DNA of 9,737 bases. Source: Methanosarcinales archaeon. Lineage in GTDB: Archaea > Halobacteriota > Methanosarcinia > Methanosarcinales > Methanogasteraceae. The translations under genes were made by a program, and so were the position numbers. Position 1 is the first letter of the stretch. The number at the start of each line of letters is the position of its first letter. Of the stretch, positions 6,193-9,737 are shown in pieces. The stretch covers positions 1 through 9,737 of the forward strand of contig DAOVGE010000093.1 of NCBI GenBank assembly GCA_030672605.1, in the 5' to 3' direction. The notes under the pieces were generated by a model. The model worked only from the letters and a program-made list of their open reading frames with translations, ran no database searches and was not told the DNA's origin.

Positions 6193-6231
6193 CAAGTGTG
6201 GACCCAAGAAGGAATACATGGGTGAAAAGCG

Positions 6232-7434
6232 ATGAAGGCGGTTATTCTTGCTGCGGGCGAAGGGACTCGGTGCAGACCACTGACGTTCACACGATCGAAG
6301 GTGATGCTCCCGATCGCAAACAAGCCGATGATTGAGTATGTGGTTCGCGCGCTTCACGAGAGCGGCAATTCAGACATTGTCATGGTTGTTGGGTTTGAAA
6401 AAGAGCGCATCATGAATTATTTTGGCAATGGTAAGGATTTTGGTGTGCATATCGAATACGTGGAGCAAAAACAGCAACTCGGTACCGCACACTCGATAAA
6501 TCAGGTGAAAAACGTCGTGGGTGATGAATTTCTTGTGCTGAACGGGGACAATCTCGTCGGCGCAGAGACGATTACAGACATAACAGAGAAGCATGCGGGC
6601 GGAATATCGATTTTGACGGCAGCCAGGGCGGACACAACCGGCTATGCGCTCGTAAATGAAATAGACGGAAGAGTAGAGAAGATTGTCGAGGGACTGAGAC
6701 TCTCGGACGTCCACAGCGTCAACACAGGCATTTATGTGCTCAATTCAGACATCTTCGGTGCGATTGCAGACACATTGTACTACGACGATCGCGGCGAGTT
6801 CGGGATCACCGATTCGATACAGCGGATGATCAACCGCAACTACGCTGTGCATGCATACGGAACAGACCACACGTGGGTGGATGTGATGCAGTCCTGGGAC
6901 CTGCTCAAGGTGAATGCGAGGATACTTGAGGATACCACAGGGTCGGTGCAGGGAACAGTGGATGGCACAGTCAAGGGCGAGGTTGCGGTTGGCAGCGGTT
7001 CGATTGTGAGAGAGGGGTCCTACATCGCAGGTCCTGCTGTTATAGGGCGGGACTGCGAGATCGGTCCGAATGTGGTCATCGCACAATCGACATCCATAGG
7101 GGACAATGTCACAATAGAGCCGTTCACATATATCAAAAACAGCGTTATCTTCGATAACGTCTACATCGGCTCTCACAGCACCATAAAAAACTCCGTAATC
7201 GGGGAGAACAACGTAATCGAGAGCCATTTTGTAACAGAGAGCGGAAAGGATCTGCTGATAGAGTTGAATGGTGCGCTGCATCACGCGGACGAGATCGGCG
7301 CCGTTCTCGGGGATGGGAACACGATCGGAAGCGATGTCTCGACTGCAGCCGGGGCATTGATCGGAACGGAGTGCAAAATCAAGACGGGCGCAGTGATCCG
7401 AAAGCAGATACCGAATCGTGCGCTGGTGATTTGA
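6232..7434 (+). CDS. glmU: GlmU-like bifunctional sugar-1-phosphate nucleotidylyltransferase/acetyltransferase
   Basis: This 400-residue cytosolic enzyme probably makes UDP-N-acetylglucosamine from glucosamine-1-phosphate by acetyl transfer and uridylyl transfer. The N-terminal domain (1-235) is a nucleotidyltransferase: LAAGEGTR (6-13) binds the nucleotide phosphates, Lys23 and KP (31-32) follow, QQLGTAHS (81-88) is the base/sugar region, and NGD (104-106) carries the metal-binding Asp. Residues 236-400 form a left-handed beta-helix with hexapeptide repeats (IGRDCEIGPN, IGDNVTIEPF, IGSHSTIKN, IGENNVIES). The length and layout fit the archaeal GlmU-type family rather than bacterial GlmU. Substrate choice is less certain, since glucose-1-phosphate thymidylyltransferase relatives look similar, but glmS downstream favours the GlcNAc route. 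GGTGA at 6221-6225 lies 6 nt before the ATG. The position after GTR is Cys14, where Met or Leu is more usual. Confidence 0.85.
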   Translation: MKAVILAAGEGTRCRPLTFTRSKVMLPIANKPMIEYVVRALHESGNSDIVMVVGFEKERIMNYFGNGKDFGVHIEYVEQKQQLGTAHSINQVKNVVGDEFLVLNGDNLVGAETITDITEKHAGGISILTAARADTTGYALVNEIDGRVEKIVEGLRLSDVHSVNTGIYVLNSDIFGAIADTLYYDDRGEFGITDSIQRMINRNYAVHAYGTDHTWVDVMQSWDLLKVNARILEDTTGSVQGTVDGTVKGEVAVGSGSIVREGSYIAGPAVIGRDCEIGPNVVIAQSTSIGDNVTIEPFTYIKNSVIFDNVYIGSHSTIKNSVIGENNVIESHFVTESGKDLLIELNGALHHADEIGAVLGDGNTIGSDVSTAAGALIGTECKIKTGAVIRKQIPNRALVI

Positions 7435-7435
7435 G

Positions 7436-7705
7436 ATGTGCGATACAACTATTTATGCGGGAGAATTGAAAAATATCTTAAATATTGTTACCGTTGTCAG
7501 TATGTCAGAGGTTCATCGGGTTCGTGCCGTTCGCCGGGTTCGTGCTCTAATGCCACTGATTTTGAATAAAATACAAAACACAGATCTCATGGATGGACAC
7601 ATTTCACGGAATTGGTTGGCACAACGGTTTAAAAATGTCTGGCGTTCTGTTAAGCCCCGTGCAGACTTCCGGAATCGGGTTTCACAGAATTCGGCGGTGA
7701 TTTGA
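7436..7705 (+). CDS. Small basic ORF between glmU and glmS, doubtful gene
   Basis: This open frame of 89 codons starts one base after the stop of the GlmU-like gene and ends one base before the ATG of glmS, with a GGTGAT ribosome binding site before each start. The product would be basic and Arg-rich in the middle (HRVRAVRRVRAL), with no signal peptide, membrane helix or motif I recognise. Its first residues (MC) and its last two (VI) follow from the 16-bp duplicated junction: the GlmU-like protein also ends in VI and GlmS also begins with MC. It may be a real small gene translated in series with its neighbours. It may equally be a chance frame in an inserted segment, in which the flanking junctions guarantee a start and a stop. 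I lean to the second. Confidence 0.3.
   Translation: MCDTTIYAGELKNILNIVTVVSMSEVHRVRAVRRVRALMPLILNKIQNTDLMDGHISRNWLAQRFKNVWRSVKPRADFRNRVSQNSAVI
7628..7635 (+). promoter_or_regulatory. Possible internal promoter for glmS
   Basis: TTTAAAAA, preceded by ACAACGG, is TATA-like and lies about 75 bp before the glmS ATG, inside the 271-bp segment. A second AT-rich candidate, TTAAATATT, is at 7478-7486. Either could let glmS be transcribed apart from the GlmU-like gene. This rests on base composition only. Confidence 0.25.
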
Positions 7706-7706
7706 G

Positions 7707-9500
7707 ATGTGTGGCATCGTCGGTTATCTTGGCACATCCAAGGCGGTCCCTGTCCTCTTTGACCTTCTAAAGCGTCTTGAGTACCGCGGATACGACTCTG
7801 CAGGAATCGCAACCATCGGCAGTAGCATTCAGACATTCAAGACAGAGGGAAGCGTCGATGACCTCGTATCAATCACCCCGGATCTTGCAGGATGCATCGG
7901 GATCGGTCACACACGGTGGGCGACGCATGGGGCACCGTCATCAGAGAACGCACACCCGCACTGCAACAACGCAGGCAACGTTGCCGTTGTCCACAACGGG
8001 ATAATCGAGAACTATATTGAGCTCAAGGATAATTTGATCGGTTCAGGGCACGAATTCAGATCGGAAACCGATACGGAAGTGCTTCCGCATCTGATCTCTG
8101 AATACTATAACGGCGATCTTGAATCATCGGTGCGAAATGCGCTATCAAAGGTGCAGGGATCGTACGCACTCGCGGTGATAAGCACAGATGATCCTGGCAA
8201 GATCGTTGTCGCACGAAAGGATAGTCCTCTTGCCCTCGGACTCGGCGATGGCGAGTTCTTTGTGGCATCCGATGCCTCGGGCATATTGAAGTACACAAAG
8301 AATGTGATCTTCATGAACGATGGAGAGATCGGCGTGATTTCGGGTGAGGGGGTGGAAATCACAACCATGGACGGGGCACGTGTTGAGAATAGGGTCGAAA
8401 CACTTGAATGGGATGCTGAAGCGGCAGAGAAGAGTGGATATGATCATTTCATGCAGAAAGAGATATTCGAACAGCCGATCAGCATCAGGGAGACGTTTTC
8501 AGGGCGAATATCATCAGAAGGGGTCCGTCTCGATGTGCCGGTGCCGAATGCAAGAAGGATTGTGATCATCGCATGCGGGACCTCGTATCATGCAGGGTTA
8601 TTCGGAAGATATGCAATCGAGCATTTTGCCAGAATCCCGGTCGAGGTTGAGATCGCATCCGAGTTCAGGTACACCGACCCAATCCTTGATTGCGGTGATC
8701 TTGTGATCGCAATCACGCAGTCGGGGGAGACTGCCGACACCCTCGCAGCAATAAGGGAGGCGGGATCGAAGGACAGCCAGAAACTCGGCATAACAAACGT
8801 TCTCGGCAGCAGCATAACAAGGGAGTGCCAGTGCATACTCACGAGAGCCGGACCCGAGATAGGGGTTGCTGCCACCAAGTCGTTCACATCGCAGCTTGCG
8901 GTACTGCTCCTCTCGGCGGTGCAGCTCGGGAGAGCAAGGGGTGCGTTATCGGCAGCAGACGAGAACGACTTCGTCTACGAGTTAAAGCAGATGAGCGCAA
9001 ACATCAGACGAGTGCTGAATTGTGCACCAAGCATTCGGGAATGCGCCACGTTGTTCGCGGACGCTGAGCAGTTTCTCTTCATGGGCAGGGGCGCAAACTA
9101 CCCAATCGCTCTTGAGGGCGCACTCAAATTAAAAGAGATCTCGTACATCCCGGCAGAGGGATTCCCAGCAGGCGAACTCAAGCACGGTCCGCTCGCCCTG
9201 ATCTACGACGGAGTCCCGGTGATTGCGATAGCAACAGAGGGTATGGTCTATGACAAGATGCTGGGAAACATAAAAGAGGTCAAGGCGAGGGGTGCCATTG
9301 TGATCGGTATTGCCAACGAGAACGACACCAGGATTGCGAAGTACGTGGATTATGTACTCCGCATACCTGACACCGACCCATGGATTGCACCTGTGCTCGC
9401 ATCGGTCGTGCTCCAGTTGTTCGCATACTATGTCGCATACCACAAGAGATGCGAGATCGATAAGCCAAGGAATCTCGCGAAGAGTGTTACTGTGGAGTGA
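7707..9500 (+). CDS. glmS: Glutamine--fructose-6-phosphate aminotransferase (isomerizing)
   Basis: This 597-residue enzyme makes glucosamine-6-phosphate from fructose-6-phosphate and glutamine, the first committed step to UDP-GlcNAc. The N-terminal glutaminase domain starts with Cys2 as nucleophile (MCGIVGY), followed by EYRGYDSAG, HTRWATHG (68-75) and HNGIIENY (96-103). Two sugar-phosphate isomerase (SIS) domains follow: the first with ACGTSYHAG (289-297), SGETADT (339-345) and GVAATKSFTSQ (386-396); the second with MGRGANYPIALEGALKLKE (459-477) and AEGFPAGELKHGPLAL. The C-terminal tail DKPRNLAKSVTVE is the conserved end that caps the active site and channels ammonia. The length is normal for the family and no key residue is missing. 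GGTGAT lies 5 nt before the ATG. Together with the GlmU-like gene it supplies UDP-GlcNAc; the intervening mutase (GlmM) is not in this window. Confidence 0.97.
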   Translation: MCGIVGYLGTSKAVPVLFDLLKRLEYRGYDSAGIATIGSSIQTFKTEGSVDDLVSITPDLAGCIGIGHTRWATHGAPSSENAHPHCNNAGNVAVVHNGIIENYIELKDNLIGSGHEFRSETDTEVLPHLISEYYNGDLESSVRNALSKVQGSYALAVISTDDPGKIVVARKDSPLALGLGDGEFFVASDASGILKYTKNVIFMNDGEIGVISGEGVEITTMDGARVENRVETLEWDAEAAEKSGYDHFMQKEIFEQPISIRETFSGRISSEGVRLDVPVPNARRIVIIACGTSYHAGLFGRYAIEHFARIPVEVEIASEFRYTDPILDCGDLVIAITQSGETADTLAAIREAGSKDSQKLGITNVLGSSITRECQCILTRAGPEIGVAATKSFTSQLAVLLLSAVQLGRARGALSAADENDFVYELKQMSANIRRVLNCAPSIRECATLFADAEQFLFMGRGANYPIALEGALKLKEISYIPAEGFPAGELKHGPLALIYDGVPVIAIATEGMVYDKMLGNIKEVKARGAIVIGIANENDTRIAKYVDYVLRIPDTDPWIAPVLASVVLQLFAYYVAYHKRCEIDKPRNLAKSVTVE

Positions 9501-9604
9501 AATGACAAAATCAGCGACATTTGGCAATACATTTCACTGATCATCGTTTCCGACGCCGACAAAGTTACGACTGTATGTGGTGCCTTCGATGGCGATACGT
9601 TCTA

Positions 9605-9737
9605 TCATACTTGATTATATGCCGTCAGGAAGTCATTTCGTGGGATGTTTGCTTGTGTGCAAATCGTCCTCAAAGTTGAGCCTTTGATCCGAGTATGATT
9701 GGGCATCGTCAGCGGAGTCTGTGTGCCATCTGGATTT
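9605..9737 (-). CDS. hicA: Probable HicA-type toxin, C-terminal part (cut by window edge)
   Basis: A minus-strand frame enters from the right edge and runs 43 codons to a TGA at 9605-9607. Its translation includes NPDGTQTPLTMPNH, then IKGSTLRTICTQANI and DFLTAY. This matches the C-terminal half of the HicA/YcfA-like family, where a PDG turn and a strand ending in PxH are followed by the K-G-T-L-R-x-I-x-x-Q-A helix and a final FL helix. HicA toxins are small mRNA interferases of about 60-85 residues with a double-stranded-RNA-binding-like fold. The catalytic His (G-S-H region) would lie outside the window. The gene is convergent with glmS, 104 bp from its stop. A HicB antitoxin gene would be expected next to it, beyond the edge or elsewhere. 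The family call rests on motif recall only. Confidence 0.7.
   Translation of the reverse strand, partial: NPDGTQTPLTMPNHTRIKGSTLRTICTQANIPRNDFLTAYNQV

Larger units (their letters stand above)
5586..6231. other. Divergent intergenic region with two inverted repeats
   Basis: This 646-bp stretch separates the divergent immunophilin and GlmU-like genes. It holds the immunophilin promoter at one end, a TATA-rich promoter for the GlmU-like gene at the other, and two unrelated imperfect inverted repeats (5716-5799 and 5922-6033). A small 8-bp inverted pair, CGATCATG/CATGATCG, lies at 6043-6050 and 6078-6085. I see no tRNA or other recognisable RNA. The open frames crossing it run through the inverted repeats and look like chance. 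Confidence 0.6.
7425..7711 (+). repeat. 271-bp segment bounded by 16-bp direct repeats
   Basis: GGTGATTTGAGATGTG occurs at 7425-7440 and exactly again at 7696-7711, 271 bp apart. Each copy contains the same working parts: a GGTGAT ribosome binding site, a TGA stop for the frame on the left, and the ATG of the next frame one base later. Removing one copy plus the segment would join the GlmU-like gene directly to glmS by the same TGA-G-ATG junction. The segment also holds an 11-bp direct repeat, CGGGTTCGTGC, at 7517-7527 and 7535-7545. Confidence 0.9.

Noticed and set aside
6218..6235. Tiny upstream frame ATGGGTGAAAAGCGATGA overlapping the GlmU-like start
   Set aside because: Five codons only; the GGTGA in it is needed as the ribosome binding site, so the frame is probably incidental.
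6745..7284. 179-codon minus-strand frame inside the GlmU-like gene
   Set aside because: It lies antisense to a strongly conserved enzyme and has no motif of its own.
7441..7706. glmS ribozyme or riboswitch upstream of glmS
   Set aside because: The glmS ribozyme is known from Gram-positive-type bacteria. I see none of its core sequence here, and the segment holds an open frame and short repeats.
9633..9737. Alternative minus-strand frame of 34 codons at the right edge
   Set aside because: It is open by chance in a short stretch and matches nothing known, whereas the overlapping frame to 9605 fits HicA.

Overview
The window looks archaeal, most likely a methanogen- or ANME-type member of the Halobacteriota/Euryarchaeota. 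The evidence is BRE/TATA-like promoters, GGTGAT/GGAGG ribosome binding sites, secreted proteins with cohesin and dockerin modules of the kind known from Archaeoglobus and methanosarcinal/ANME archaea, a SlyD-like archaeal FKBP, and an archaeal-type fused sugar-1-phosphate nucleotidylyltransferase/left-handed beta-helix protein. The lineage is inferred from gene families only; there is no rRNA or other marker in the window.

Left part (1-4410, minus strand): an apparent operon of four secreted-protein genes with gaps of 25, 16 and 10 bp, read from a promoter near 4457-4470. In transcription order it encodes: an Ig-like protein with a C-terminal dockerin; a cohesin protein that also ends in a dockerin; a 781-residue protein with a lamin-tail domain, three related Ig-like repeats and an internal cohesin; and a secreted protein cut by the left window edge. 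Together they look like a small extracellular complex held by cohesin-dockerin contacts. Several modules are recent tandem duplications, nearly identical at DNA level.

Middle (4503-5585, minus strand): a lipoprotein fusing an FKBP and a cyclophilin, two different peptidyl-prolyl isomerase families. It lies directly upstream of the surface operon but has its own promoter, and could act as a folding factor for exported proteins. A divergent 646-bp intergenic region (5586-6231) follows. It holds two unrelated imperfect inverted repeats that resemble dispersed repeat elements.

Right part (6232-9500, plus strand): a GlmU-like gene and glmS, both for UDP-N-acetylglucosamine supply. They are separated by a 271-bp segment bounded by 16-bp exact direct repeats, each carrying the same RBS/stop/start junction, with an open frame of 89 codons between them. 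UDP-GlcNAc could feed glycosylation of the sequon-rich surface proteins to the left (inference).

Right edge (9605-9737, minus strand): the last 43 codons of a probable HicA-type mRNA-interferase toxin, convergent with glmS and cut by the window end.
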